Shown: positions 1-9,045, counted from the first letter of the stretch. The stretch is DNA of 26,693 nucleotides from RI-242 sp038246255 (GCA_038246255.1 JBBRWC010000057.1:1-26693); one strand, 5' to 3'. Notes: generated by a model not told the origin, from the letters alone. Numbers and translations: made by a program.

Positions 1-494
1 CGTTCAGCCATGCGCAGCACGCGGGTGAGCTGGGCATCGATTGCCGCTACTGCCACACGACAGTCGAGAAGGCCGCGCACGCCGCCGTTCCGCCGAGTGC
101 GACGTGCATGAACTGCCACGCGGGCATCCGCGCGGACAGCAAGCTGCTCGTCCACCTGCGCGACACGTACGAAAAGGGCGAACCCATCGCGTGGCAGCGT
201 GTGCACGACCTGCCCGATTACGCGTACTTCGACCACAGCGCACACGTCACACGCGGTATCGGCTGCGCGTCGTGCCACGGGCGCGTGGACAAGATGGAGC
301 GTGTGTGGCAACACGAAGCGCTGAGCATGGGGTGGTGCCTTGATTGCCACCGCAACCCCGAGGACCACCTGCGTCCGCTCGACCAGATCACCAATATGGC
401 GTGGGCGCCCGACAACCAGCGGGAGATCGGCCTCGCGATCAAAGAGCAGCTCAACATCGTGCCCTCCCAGAACTGCTCGACCTGCCACCGTTGA
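1..494 (+). CDS. actA: Alternative complex III pentahaem cytochrome c subunit ActA (5' partial)
   Basis: This is the C-terminal 163 residues of a multihaem cytochrome c; the start lies outside the window. Five CxxCH haem-attachment motifs are visible: CRYCH (nt 42-56), CMNCH (105-119), CASCH (264-278), CLDCH (336-350) and CSTCH (474-488), the last just before the stop. Five haems, the spacing, and a location directly upstream of actB match ActA, the periplasmic pentahaem subunit of the quinol:acceptor oxidoreductase ACIII. In known ACIIIs it passes electrons from the iron-sulfur subunit toward the monohaem subunit or the oxidase. Several extra His residues, such as the FSHAQHAGE stretch at the left edge and DHSAH, are plausible distal haem ligands. 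Family members usually run to about 200 residues with an N-terminal membrane anchor, so only the anchor and a short segment should be missing. Confidence 0.93.
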   Translation, partial: FSHAQHAGELGIDCRYCHTTVEKAAHAAVPPSATCMNCHAGIRADSKLLVHLRDTYEKGEPIAWQRVHDLPDYAYFDHSAHVTRGIGCASCHGRVDKMERVWQHEALSMGWCLDCHRNPEDHLRPLDQITNMAWAPDNQREIGLAIKEQLNIVPSQNCSTCHR

Positions 495-605
495 CCGCTG
501 CAGCGGCCTCGGCCGCGTCGGACTCCGCTCACCTCACGCCCTCCCAGCCGCCTCCGCTTCGGCCCGCACCGCCCCCCCACGGATTCCAGGCACCCCCAAT
601 CGCCC

Positions 606-3600
606 ATGGACGAGCGCAATCAATCTCCCACCCTCTGGCGCAGCTTCGAACAGTTCGAGCAGGGCGACGCCGCCCCGGCGCCGACGCTGCGCGAGTTCGC
701 ACCGGGCCAGTTCGCGGACGGTCCGGACGGTTTGCCGAACTTCGATCGGCGCCGCTTCATGCAGATCATGGGCGCGTCGACGGCGCTCGCGGGCGCGGCG
801 AGCTGCCGGTGGCAGGAGTCCACGATCGTCGCGGAAGCGGTCCGTCCCGAGGGGCGCGTGCCCGGTGTGCCTGAGCACTACGCAACCCACATGGAGGTGG
901 GCGGTGTCGCTCAACCGCTGGTCGTGACCGTGTACGAAGGTCGCCCGATCAAGATCGAAGGCAACGCGGAGCACCCCGAATCGCTGGGCTCCGCGAGCCT
1001 GTACGCGCAGGCTGCGATCTTGGAAGCCTACGACCCCGATCGCAACGTCAGGTTGGTCGAGCGCAAGGACGGCATTCGCACCGAAGTGCAGTCGTGGGAG
1101 CGCTTCGACGCGGAGGTTGCGGCGCGCCTCGAGGCCGCGGCGCCGCGCGGTGGCGCGGGTGTGGTCGTGTTCCAGGGGGAGGCGAGCAGCTCGCCGACCC
1201 TCGTGCGTTTGCGTGCGGAGTTCGCGCAGCGGTTTCCAAATGCGCTGTGGCTGGAGAGTGATCCGCTAGGCCGCGACGCCGAACGGGAAGGCAATCGTTT
1301 GGCGTTTGGCCAGAGCCTGCACACCCAGTTCCGCCTCCTCGGCGCGCGGTTGATCCTGGCGCTCGATTCGGACCTCCTTACGACCCACCCCGCCGCGCTG
1401 CGCCAAAGCCGCGAGTTCGCCGCGCGCCGCCGCCCCGCGGATGGCCCGATGAACCGCCTGTACGCGGTCGAAGCGAACTATTCGGTCACCGGGACGAACG
1501 CGGACCATCGCCTGCCGCTGCGGGCCGAGCAGATCGGACCGTTCCTGGCGGCGCTCGAAGCGAAGGTCATGGAAGCCGGCCGCCTGCGCGCCGCGGCGGG
1601 TTGGGGTGAGCTTCCCGCGGCGCCGACGGGTGGATTCCTCGACACACCCAAGGTCGCGCGTTTCCTCGATGCGCTCGCCGCGGACCTGATTGTCAACCGC
1701 GGCGACTCGGCGATCGCGGTGGGACCCGGCCAACCAGCGGCGGTGCACGCCATCGCCGCGCGCCTCAACACGAGCCTCGGCAACGTCGGGACGACGGTTG
1801 AGTATGTCGCGGCTCCCGGCGGCGATCGTGTGCTCGCCGGCACGGCGTTGGAGCAACTCGCGCAAGTGCTCGACGCCGGTCAAGTGGAGACGCTGCTGAT
1901 CCTCGGAGGGAATCCGGTGTACAGCGCTCCCGGTGCGCTCGGCCTCGGCGCGAAAATCTCGCGCGCGGGGTTCAGCGCACACCTGTCGCTGTACGACGAC
2001 GAAACGAGCGCCCTGTGCACCTGGCACCTGCCGCGGGCCCACTGGCTCGAAGCCTGGTCGGACGCGCGCACATGGGACGGCGGTCTCGTGCTTGGCCAAC
2101 CGCTGATGCTGCCGTTGTACGGCGGACGGACTCCGATCCTGCTTACCGCGCGTTTGCTTGGCGATGCGTCGGACGGCCAAACGCTCGTGCGCGGGACGTT
2201 TGCCGGATTGGCGGGCGCCGGATTGGTGGGCTCGGAAGACGAAAAGGCCTGGCGCAAGGCGATCCACGACGGATTCCTTGCGGGATCGGTTGCCACGCCG
2301 GTTGCCGCCCAGCCGCGGGCGTTCGCGGCGCTCGAAGTGCCCGCGCGCGCCCTCGCGGCGAGCGTGCCGGCGGGGCAACTCGAACTCATTGCGCCGATCG
2401 ACACCAAAGTGCTCGATGGCCGCGGCGCGAACAACGCGTGGCTGCAGGAGCTCCCCGACTTTGTCACGAAGTTGACGTGGGACAACGCGCTCCTGATCGC
2501 GCCTTCCATGGCGAAGGAACTGGGCTTGTCGTTCGAGGACGCGGTCGATCTTCAGATCAACGGCCGCAGCCTCGAGCGTGTGGCGGTGTATCCGCTGCCC
2601 GGGCACGCCGTGGGCAGTGCGACGCTCGTCCAGGGGTACGGGCGGGTCAACGCCGGCAAGGTCGGCGGCGCACTGCGCGGCGCGGGCGAGCAAGTCGAGC
2701 CCGCGGGCTTCGATGTCAACGTGCTGCGCAGCCGCGCGGACGTGAACTTCGAAGCGGGCCTGGCGATCACGCGCCGCGGCGACAGCTACGAGCTCGCGTG
2801 CACGCAAGAGCACTTCCAGATGGACGCGACGGGCATGGGCGCGATCCAGACCCGCGTCGGCGAGCACCTGATCCGCGAAGGGAGCGAAACCCAGTACCGC
2901 GCGAACCCGGATTTCGCCGACTACGTGCTCCCGCCGCAGGAGGCCGATGGCCGCGTCGTCCCGACCCCGTACCCGCCGCTCCAATCCCTGTGGGCCGAGC
3001 ACTCCTACGAAGGCCACAAGTGGGGCCTGTCGATCGACCTGTCCGCGTGCACGGGCTGCAATGCGTGTGTGGTCGCGTGTCAGTCGGAAAACAACATCCC
3101 GGTCGTCGGCAAGGAGCAGGTTCGCCGCGGTCGTGAGATGCACTGGTTGCGCATCGACCGCTACTTCCTCGGCAGCGACATGGACGACCCCAAGGTCGCC
3201 ACGCAGCCGGTTGCGTGCGTGCACTGCGAGTTGGCGCCCTGCGAGCAGGTTTGCCCGGTTGCCGCCACCGTCCACTCGGACGAGGGCCTTAACGACATGG
3301 TTTACAACCGCTGCATCGGCACGCGCTACTGCTCGAACAACTGCCCGTTCAAGGTCCGGCGCTTCAACTACTTCAACTACCACAAGGACCTCGAGGCCCC
3401 GGCCAACGAGGTTCAAAAGCTCGCGCACAACCCCGAGGTCACTGTCCGCATGCGCGGCGTGATGGAGAAGTGCACGTACTGCGTGCAGCGCATCCAGGCC
3501 GCAAAGATCAAAGCAGGCAACGCGCGCCGGCGTGTTCGCGACGGTGAAGTGGTCACGGCGTGCCAGCAAACCTGCCCGGCGGACGCGATCCGCTTCGGCG

Positions 3601-3749
3601 ACCTGAACGATACGACGAGCGCGGTGCGCGCCGCGCACGACGACCCGCGTGCCTACGACCTGCTGGCGTACCTGAACATCAAGCCGCGCACGGCCTACCT
3701 GGCGCGCATCCGCAACCCGAATCCCCAGCTCGAGACCCAGTCGGTCTGA
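606..3749 (+). CDS. actB: Alternative complex III iron-sulfur / molybdopterin-like subunit ActB
   Basis: A 1047-residue protein fusing a molybdopterin-oxidoreductase-like half (about residues 70-750) to a ferredoxin-like half (about 800-1010). A Tat-type motif, DRRRFMQIMGAS, lies at residues 47-58, followed by a possible lipobox ending at Cys67. Iron-sulfur ligands are clear: C815/C818/C821/C825, C871/C874/C879/C883, C903/C909/C913 and C956/C959 with C986/C990. This is the pattern for three [4Fe-4S] clusters and one [3Fe-4S] cluster in ACIII. In characterised ACIIIs the large domain binds no molybdopterin, and I see no reason to think otherwise here. ActB takes electrons from quinol oxidised at ActC and hands them to ActA. 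The gene lies 111 bp after actA and 10 bp before actC. No clear Shine-Dalgarno precedes ATG 606; the start is kept because it gives a normal Tat leader. Confidence 0.95.
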   Translation: MDERNQSPTLWRSFEQFEQGDAAPAPTLREFAPGQFADGPDGLPNFDRRRFMQIMGASTALAGAASCRWQESTIVAEAVRPEGRVPGVPEHYATHMEVGGVAQPLVVTVYEGRPIKIEGNAEHPESLGSASLYAQAAILEAYDPDRNVRLVERKDGIRTEVQSWERFDAEVAARLEAAAPRGGAGVVVFQGEASSSPTLVRLRAEFAQRFPNALWLESDPLGRDAEREGNRLAFGQSLHTQFRLLGARLILALDSDLLTTHPAALRQSREFAARRRPADGPMNRLYAVEANYSVTGTNADHRLPLRAEQIGPFLAALEAKVMEAGRLRAAAGWGELPAAPTGGFLDTPKVARFLDALAADLIVNRGDSAIAVGPGQPAAVHAIAARLNTSLGNVGTTVEYVAAPGGDRVLAGTALEQLAQVLDAGQVETLLILGGNPVYSAPGALGLGAKISRAGFSAHLSLYDDETSALCTWHLPRAHWLEAWSDARTWDGGLVLGQPLMLPLYGGRTPILLTARLLGDASDGQTLVRGTFAGLAGAGLVGSEDEKAWRKAIHDGFLAGSVATPVAAQPRAFAALEVPARALAASVPAGQLELIAPIDTKVLDGRGANNAWLQELPDFVTKLTWDNALLIAPSMAKELGLSFEDAVDLQINGRSLERVAVYPLPGHAVGSATLVQGYGRVNAGKVGGALRGAGEQVEPAGFDVNVLRSRADVNFEAGLAITRRGDSYELACTQEHFQMDATGMGAIQTRVGEHLIREGSETQYRANPDFADYVLPPQEADGRVVPTPYPPLQSLWAEHSYEGHKWGLSIDLSACTGCNACVVACQSENNIPVVGKEQVRRGREMHWLRIDRYFLGSDMDDPKVATQPVACVHCELAPCEQVCPVAATVHSDEGLNDMVYNRCIGTRYCSNNCPFKVRRFNYFNYHKDLEAPANEVQKLAHNPEVTVRMRGVMEKCTYCVQRIQAAKIKAGNARRRVRDGEVVTACQQTCPADAIRFGDLNDTTSAVRAAHDDPRAYDLLAYLNIKPRTAYLARIRNPNPQLETQSV

Positions 3750-3759
3750 GGCGCACCTC

Positions 3760-5166
3760 ATGGTCACCATCACCCAACGGGTTGCGACCCTGGACAACAC
3801 GAGCGACGACCCGCGCCAGCGGCAGCCGCTCATCCTGGGAAACAACGACTACACGTCGATCACCGAGAAGGTGTGCGGCGTGGTCGAAGACCCGAAGGTC
3901 AAAAAGGCCTGGCTGATCGCGTTCCTGATCGCGGTTTCGCTGACCGGGATGCTGTTTGCGCTGGTCGGCTACCTGATCGTCACGGGTGTCGGCGTGTGGG
4001 GCAACCAGATCCCCGTCGCGTGGGGTTGGCCCATCGTCAACTTCGTTTTCTGGGTCGGCATCGGCCACGCGGGAACGCTGATCTCGGCGATCCTCTACCT
4101 GTTCCGGCAGAACTGGCGCACGAGCATCAACCGCTTCGCCGAGGCCATGACGATCTTCGCGGTCGTCTGCGCCGGTCTGTTCCCCGGCATCCACGTCGGC
4201 CGCGCGTGGCTTGCGTACTGGCTGTTTCCGATCCCCAACCAGATGCTGATGTGGCCGCAGTTCCGCAGCCCGCTCTTGTGGGACGTGTTCGCGGTCGGCA
4301 CCTACGCGTCGGTGTCGACGGTGTTCTGGTACATGGGGATGATCCCCGATCTCGCGACGATCCGCGACCGGGCGAAACATCCGCTTCGCCGGATGCTGTA
4401 CGGCGTGCTGGCGATGGGTTGGCGCGGTTCCGCGCGCCACTGGCACCGGTACGAGCGCGCGTACCTGTTGCTCGCGGGGCTTGCGACACCGCTCGTTCTG
4501 TCGGTGCACACGATCGTGTCCTTCGACTTCGCCGTCAGCCAGCTCCCGGGCTGGCACACGACGATCTTCCCCCCGTACTTCGTCGCGGGCGCGATTTTCT
4601 CCGGTTTCGCCATGGTCGTGACCCTGGCCATCCCCGCGCGGGCGTTCTTCGGGATGAAGGACATCATCACGATCCGCCACCTCGAGAACATGAACAAGAT
4701 CATCCTCGCGACGGGGATGATGGTCGGCTACGCCTATGCGATGGAGTTCTTCGTCGCCTGGTACAGCGGCAACGAGTTCGAACAGTTCGCCTTCATCAAC
4801 CGCGCGACCGGCCCCTACGCATGGGCCTACTGGATCATGGTGAGCTGCAACGTCATCTCGCCCCAGATCTTCTGGTTCAAGAAGGCGCGCACGAGCATCC
4901 CGATCATGTTAGTGATCGCAATTTTCGTGAACATCGGGATGTGGTTCGAGCGCTTCGTGATCACGATCAGCACGCTGAACCGCGACTTCCTGCCTTCGAG
5001 CTGGGGTTACTTCCGACCGACGTTGGTCGACCTCGGCATGCTGGTTGGCAGCTTCGGACTGTTCTTCACGCTGTTCCTCCTGTTCCTGCGCTTCCTGCCC
5101 ATGATCGCCATGGCGGAAGTGAAGTCGATCCTGCCCCGGCCGAACGGCCATGGAGAAGCCCACTGA
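3760..5166 (+). CDS. actC: Alternative complex III quinol-binding membrane subunit ActC (NrfD family)
   Basis: A 468-residue polytopic membrane protein of the NrfD/PsrC family with about ten hydrophobic helices. After a roughly 45-residue soluble N-terminus, the first helix includes AWLIAFLIAVSLTG and the last covers the LVGSFGLFFTLFLLFL segment. Landmarks typical of ActC are GHAGTLISAILYL, FPGIHVGRAWLAYW, and HTIVSFDFAVSQLPGWH with its conserved His and Asp residues. It is the quinol-oxidising integral subunit that docks on ActB and is proposed to contribute to proton translocation. A GAGG sequence at 3748-3751 sits 8 bp before ATG 3760. The gene follows actB by 10 bp and precedes the actD-actE fusion by 28 bp, or overlaps it by 17 bp if the upstream start of that gene is used. 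Confidence 0.95.
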   Translation: MVTITQRVATLDNTSDDPRQRQPLILGNNDYTSITEKVCGVVEDPKVKKAWLIAFLIAVSLTGMLFALVGYLIVTGVGVWGNQIPVAWGWPIVNFVFWVGIGHAGTLISAILYLFRQNWRTSINRFAEAMTIFAVVCAGLFPGIHVGRAWLAYWLFPIPNQMLMWPQFRSPLLWDVFAVGTYASVSTVFWYMGMIPDLATIRDRAKHPLRRMLYGVLAMGWRGSARHWHRYERAYLLLAGLATPLVLSVHTIVSFDFAVSQLPGWHTTIFPPYFVAGAIFSGFAMVVTLAIPARAFFGMKDIITIRHLENMNKIILATGMMVGYAYAMEFFVAWYSGNEFEQFAFINRATGPYAWAYWIMVSCNVISPQIFWFKKARTSIPIMLVIAIFVNIGMWFERFVITISTLNRDFLPSSWGYFRPTLVDLGMLVGSFGLFFTLFLLFLRFLPMIAMAEVKSILPRPNGHGEAH

Positions 5167-5194
5167 GGCCCCGGCCTCGCGGAGCGGACACGCC

Positions 5195-6448
5195 ATGAAC
5201 CCCCTGGACGACAAGATGCGCTGGCTGGAGAAGGCCGGCGACGTCGACGCCAAGGCGCCGCAGGAAATGCACGGGCTCCTGGTGGAGTTCGACTCCCCCG
5301 AGACCCTGCTCGATGCCTGTCGCAAGGTGCGCGACGCGGGTTATACGAAGTGGGATGCTCTCACGCCCTTCCCGGTGCACGGCATCGACGAAGCGATGGG
5401 CATCCGCATGACGATCCTGCCGTGGCTGGCCCTCGGGGCCGGCCTCACCGGCCTTGCGATCGCCTTCGGCCTGCAGATCTTCACCAACGGCATCGACTAT
5501 CCCTTTTTGGTCAGCGGCAAGCCGTTGATCAGCGTGCCGGCGCAGATCCCCGTGGCGTTCGAGCTCACGGTGCTGTTCGCCGCGTTCACGACGTTTTTCG
5601 GGATGCTCGTGCTGAACTTCCTGCCGGAGGTCTTCCACCCGCTGTTCCGCGCCAAGCGCTTCCCGCGCATGACGGCGGACCGCTTCGGAATCTACATCGA
5701 AGCCAAGGACCCGCTGTTCAATCGCCAGCAGGCGGAGCTCCTCTTCACGCGCCTTGGCGCAACGGGTGTCGAGCCGGTGCTCTCCCGCACGGGACGCGCG
5801 CCGATGCCGGTGATGATCCACGGGGTCGGCCTGACGTTGACGCTCCTTGCGCTGATTCCTCCGGCGCTCATCGTCAAGTCGCGCTATTCGAAGTCCGACA
5901 AGCCCCGCATCCACATCATCCAGGACATGGACTTCCAGGAGCGCTACAAGACCCAAAGCGCCCACCCGCTGCTCCCGCGCGGAGCGGCCTCGATGGAGCC
6001 GGTTGCGGGCACGATAGCGCGCGGTGAGCTCAACGAGGATGACCACATGTACCGCGGGATGGCGGGGGACGAGTTCGTCCGCGGGTTCCCGATGGCGCTG
6101 ACCGAGTCCGTGCTCAACCGCGGCCAACGGCAGTTTGCGATCTACTGCGCACCGTGCCACGGCCTCACCGGCGTCGGTGATGGACCGATCGCGCGGCGCG
6201 CCGACCGATTGGCGGAGGGCACCTGGGTGGCGCCGACCTCGTTCCACACCGAACTCGTGTTGGAACAGGCCGAAGGCCAGATCTTCCACACGATCACGAA
6301 CGGCGTACGGACGATGAAGCCCTACGCCGCTCAGATCGAAGTTGCGGACCGCTGGGCGATCGTCGCGTACGTGCGCGCATTGCAGCGCAGTCAGCGTGCG
6401 TCCATCGACGACGTTCCCCCCGACATCCGCGCGCAGCTCGCGCAGTGA
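5195..6448 (+). CDS. actDE: Fused alternative complex III subunits ActD (DUF3341) and ActE (monohaem cytochrome c)
   Basis: One open frame joins two subunits that are separate in Rhodothermus-type ACIII. Residues about 20-200 (numbered from ATG 5195) are a DUF3341/ActD domain: the HGLLVEFDSPETLLDA start, TPFPVHGIDEAMG, and two helices (about 86-110 and 130-160). A third hydrophobic segment (about 210-230) leads into a cytochrome c domain with CAPCH at 318-322 and a likely axial Met374 in TMKPYAAQ. Three helices in total put the haem domain on the opposite membrane side from the ActD head, which is the side where ActE works. No lipobox Cys is present; the third helix replaces the lipid anchor. 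ATG 5195 is preferred because GGAG at 5181-5184 lies 10 bp upstream. ATG 5150, inside actC, is the alternative start and adds 15 residues. Confidence 0.9.
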   Translation: MNPLDDKMRWLEKAGDVDAKAPQEMHGLLVEFDSPETLLDACRKVRDAGYTKWDALTPFPVHGIDEAMGIRMTILPWLALGAGLTGLAIAFGLQIFTNGIDYPFLVSGKPLISVPAQIPVAFELTVLFAAFTTFFGMLVLNFLPEVFHPLFRAKRFPRMTADRFGIYIEAKDPLFNRQQAELLFTRLGATGVEPVLSRTGRAPMPVMIHGVGLTLTLLALIPPALIVKSRYSKSDKPRIHIIQDMDFQERYKTQSAHPLLPRGAASMEPVAGTIARGELNEDDHMYRGMAGDEFVRGFPMALTESVLNRGQRQFAIYCAPCHGLTGVGDGPIARRADRLAEGTWVAPTSFHTELVLEQAEGQIFHTITNGVRTMKPYAAQIEVADRWAIVAYVRALQRSQRASIDDVPPDIRAQLAQ

Positions 6449-7740
6449 CCCCCCCGCCCTCCGCCGCCAGCGATCCCATGCAGCACGCGAGCACCGCACC
6501 CCTCAAAGTCGAGCAGGTCACCCTGTCCGGCAGCACCATGGGCCTTGCGCCCAAGATGATGCTGCTTGGCCTCGTGACCCTCGGCGCTGGCCTCCTCCTC
6601 GACCTCGTGGCGGGCCCGAAGGGGCTCTACCACTTCGCCCACGCGTACCTGCTGGGTTATTTCTTCTGCCTCACGATCGCCCTGGGCGCGTTGATCTTCG
6701 TCTGCCTCCAGCGCTTGACCAAAGCGGGGTGGAGCGTGGTCATCCGGCGCCTGGCAGAGCTCATCGCGAGCACGATGCCGGCGCTCGCGATCCTCGCGAT
6801 CCCAGTGCTGGTGTTCATGCACCAGCTCTACCCGTGGACGCACGCGGAGCTCGTCGAAAACGACGCGATCCTGCTCGGCAAACAGGCCTACCTGAACATG
6901 CCGTTCTTCATCGGGCGTGTCGCGGTGTACTTCGCGGTGTGGATCTGGATCGCGCGCAAGATGCTGACGCTGAGCCTGCGGCAGGATGAGAGCGGCGACG
7001 TGGAGCTGACGCGCAAGGCCGAGCGGCTGAGCGCCCCCGCGGTCATCCTTTTTGCGCTGACGGTGACGTTCGCGGGGTTTGACCTGTTGATGTCGCTCGA
7101 TCCCCACTGGTTCAGCACGATCTACGGCGTGTACGTGTTCGCGGGTTCGATGGTCGGCTTCCTGTCGGTCGCGATCCTCGGCGTGAAGTTTCTCCAAAGC
7201 CGCGGTGTCCTGCGCGACGTCGTGACGGTGGAGCACTTCCACGACCTCGGAAAACTGCTCTTCGGCTTCACGATGTTCTGGGGTTACATCGCGTTCAGCC
7301 AGTTCATGCTGATCTGGTACGCCAACATCCCCGAGGAGACGATTTGGTTCGAGCACCGCATGTCCCACGGCTGGGGCTGGGTCTCGCTGATCCTCTTGTT
7401 TGGCCACTTCGTGATCCCGTTTGGCGGCCTGCTGTCACGGCACGTGAAGCGCGATGCCCGCGGCCTGGTGTTCTGGGCGGCGTGGCAGCTCGTCATGCAC
7501 CTCGTCGACATCTACTGGCTGATCATGCCCGCGCTCAACCTCGCCCACGGCAAAGTGGGTGCTCCCGGTTACGCGCCGGCGCTCCACGCCGGGTTCCCGC
7601 TGCACGTCCTCGACGTCCTGGCGGTGGTCGGTTTTGGTGCTCTGTTCGTCGGTCTGGTGATGCGCTCCATGCGCGGCGTGAACCTCGTCCCGCTCAAGGA
7701 CCCGCGCCTCGCCGAGGCCCGCGGTTTCCACAACTTCTGA
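6445..7740 (+). CDS. actF: Alternative complex III second quinone-binding-type membrane subunit ActF (NrfD family)
   Basis: A 431-residue polytopic protein, paralogous to ActC, with about ten helices. ActF hallmarks are visible: SLDPHWFSTIYGVYVFAGSM, VEHFHDLGKLLFGFTMFWGY, and the block near the end beginning at nt 7475 (WAAWQLVMHLVDIYW). In solved ACIII structures ActF resembles ActC but has no fully established quinone site; a proton-path role is proposed. The GTG start overlaps the stop of the actD-actE gene in GTGA (6445-6448), which implies translational coupling. ATG 6478 would be an internal alternative with no better ribosome site. The C-terminal tail (PLKDPRLAEARGFHNF) is soluble. Confidence 0.93.
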   Translation: MTPPPSAASDPMQHASTAPLKVEQVTLSGSTMGLAPKMMLLGLVTLGAGLLLDLVAGPKGLYHFAHAYLLGYFFCLTIALGALIFVCLQRLTKAGWSVVIRRLAELIASTMPALAILAIPVLVFMHQLYPWTHAELVENDAILLGKQAYLNMPFFIGRVAVYFAVWIWIARKMLTLSLRQDESGDVELTRKAERLSAPAVILFALTVTFAGFDLLMSLDPHWFSTIYGVYVFAGSMVGFLSVAILGVKFLQSRGVLRDVVTVEHFHDLGKLLFGFTMFWGYIAFSQFMLIWYANIPEETIWFEHRMSHGWGWVSLILLFGHFVIPFGGLLSRHVKRDARGLVFWAAWQLVMHLVDIYWLIMPALNLAHGKVGAPGYAPALHAGFPLHVLDVLAVVGFGALFVGLVMRSMRGVNLVPLKDPRLAEARGFHNF

Positions 7741-7759
7741 TCAGGTACGAAGAAGTCCC

Positions 7760-8053
7760 ATGGCCGCTCAACACGACGATCCCCCGGCGGGCATGCTGGC
7801 CTTGATTGGTGCCAGCTCCCTGATCGTGACCCTGGTCACCGTAATCCTGACGATCGCGCTCTACCGCGGAGGCGAGGCCGCCGAGTTCGAACGCAAGGTC
7901 GTTCAGGTCCCGTACACCGCGGTCGAAACGATGCGCTCGGAGCAAAACGGCCACCTCGGCGCCTACGGCTGGGTGGACCGCGAGAGCGGTCAGGTCCATA
8001 TTCCTATTGATCGCGCCGTGAGCCTGCTCCTCAAGGAGCACAAGGCGCGCTGA
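7760..8053 (+). CDS. Small single-helix membrane protein of the ACIII/oxidase operon, unnamed
   Basis: A 97-residue protein with a short polar N-terminus, one strongly hydrophobic helix (about residues 12-34) and a soluble C-terminal domain of about 60 residues ending in a YGWVDRESGQVHIPIDRAVS motif. I recall similar small proteins beside ACIII and oxidase genes in other bacteria, but know no assigned function. Its place between actF (19 bp upstream) and the SCO gene (26 bp downstream), on the same strand, makes an accessory or assembly subunit of ACIII or of an ACIII-caa3 supercomplex plausible. The start is ATG 7760, preceded by a GAAG run. It has no cysteines or haem motif, so it is unlikely to carry electrons itself. 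Confidence 0.8.
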   Translation: MAAQHDDPPAGMLALIGASSLIVTLVTVILTIALYRGGEAAEFERKVVQVPYTAVETMRSEQNGHLGAYGWVDRESGQVHIPIDRAVSLLLKEHKAR

Positions 8054-8079
8054 GCCACCCCTCGACCCCGAGCATACCC

Positions 8080-9042
8080 ATGTCACACCTCAGTCCGATG
8101 ACCGACGATCCCAGAGCCTTCCAGCGCCTGCGCGCCGTGGAACGGCCGCGGCGTTTCGTTCGCGGGCTAGCGCAGCGCCTCGCGGCGTTGTGCATCGTGG
8201 GGGGAGCCCTCGTCGCGCCAGCGCACGCCCAGTTGCGATCGGACGAGGTTCCGCGGCAACTGAAGGGTGTCGAGGTGGTGCAGCGTGTCGGTGAAACGGT
8301 GCCCCTGGACCTCGCGTTCCGCGACAGTACGGGCAAGACGGTGGCGCTGGGGGACTACTTCGCGCCCGGGCGTCCCGTGCTTTTGACGCTCAACTACTCG
8401 AACTGCCCGCAGCTTTGCATCCTCCAACTGGACGAGCTCGCCGCGCGCGTCTCCACCATGCAGTGGACCGCGGGCGCGGAGTTTCAGATGGTCACGGTGA
8501 GCATCGACCCGACCGAGACCCCGGCGCAGGCGAAGCGCAAGCAGGACCTCTACGCCGAGCGCTACGGCCGTCCGGGCAGCGAAGGTGGTTGGGACTTCCT
8601 GATCGGTGACCAGGAAAACATCACCAAGCTCGCCGATGCGGTGGGGTTTGGTTACCGGTTCGACCCCGAGACGGGTGAGTTCGCCCACGACGCGGCGCTC
8701 ATGGTCTTGACGCCCTCGGGTGTTATCTCGCGCTATGTGTTCGGCGTCATGTACGACGCGACCGCCCTGCGGCTGTCGATGGTGGAGGCATCCGAGGGCA
8801 AACTCGGCACCATCGCCGACGGCTTCATGATGGTCTGCTTCCAGTACGACCCCTTGAGCGGCACGTACGTGATGGCCGCGCGACGGGTCATGACGATCGC
8901 TGGCGCCATCACCATCTTGGTGCTCGGCGGACTGCTCCTTTTCCTCTCCCGTTACCGCGCAGGCGGGAACGGCCCCTCGAACGATGGCCCCGCAAACCCC
9001 CGGGGCGGCCCCCGCAAGGCCCAAACGGCCCAGGCGACCTGA
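8080..9042 (+). CDS. sco: SCO1/SenC family copper chaperone for cytochrome oxidase
   Basis: A 320-residue thioredoxin-fold protein. The SCO copper-binding set is complete: CPQLC at residues 109-113 (CxxxC) and His203 in FAHDAALMVLTP. An N-terminal hydrophobic segment ending in VAPAHAQ reads as a Sec signal peptide, with predicted cleavage after AHA. A C-terminal helix (about 272-292) precedes a basic, Pro/Gly-rich tail, so the protein is probably anchored by its C-terminus with the SCO domain in the periplasm. SCO proteins deliver copper to, or reduce, the CuA site of subunit II, and coxB begins only 3 bp after this stop. ATG 8080 is used; ATG 8098 is six codons further in and equally possible. 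Confidence 0.93.
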   Translation: MSHLSPMTDDPRAFQRLRAVERPRRFVRGLAQRLAALCIVGGALVAPAHAQLRSDEVPRQLKGVEVVQRVGETVPLDLAFRDSTGKTVALGDYFAPGRPVLLTLNYSNCPQLCILQLDELAARVSTMQWTAGAEFQMVTVSIDPTETPAQAKRKQDLYAERYGRPGSEGGWDFLIGDQENITKLADAVGFGYRFDPETGEFAHDAALMVLTPSGVISRYVFGVMYDATALRLSMVEASEGKLGTIADGFMMVCFQYDPLSGTYVMAARRVMTIAGAITILVLGGLLLFLSRYRAGGNGPSNDGPANPRGGPRKAQTAQAT

Positions 9043-9045
9043 GCG

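Noticed and set aside
495..605. Palindrome CCGCTGCAGCGG (495-506) between actA and actB as a terminator or operator
   Set aside because: It is short, lacks a loop and a U-run, and sits inside a clearly continuous operon.
606..3749. ActB as a genuine molybdenum oxidoreductase (for example polysulfide or formate type)
   Set aside because: The FeS half, the fusion order and the actA-actC-actDE-actF neighbours identify ACIII, in which this domain is cofactor-free.
1266..3845. Long - strand open frame opposite actB
   Set aside because: Antisense shadow of a certain gene; the translation is Arg/His/Val-rich with no motif. Similar shadows opposite coxA/coxC and the SCO/coxB genes were dropped for the same reason.
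5150..5194. Upstream ATG for the actD-actE gene inside actC
   Set aside because: No ribosome site precedes ATG 5150, while ATG 5195 has GGAG at good spacing. Kept as an alternative only.
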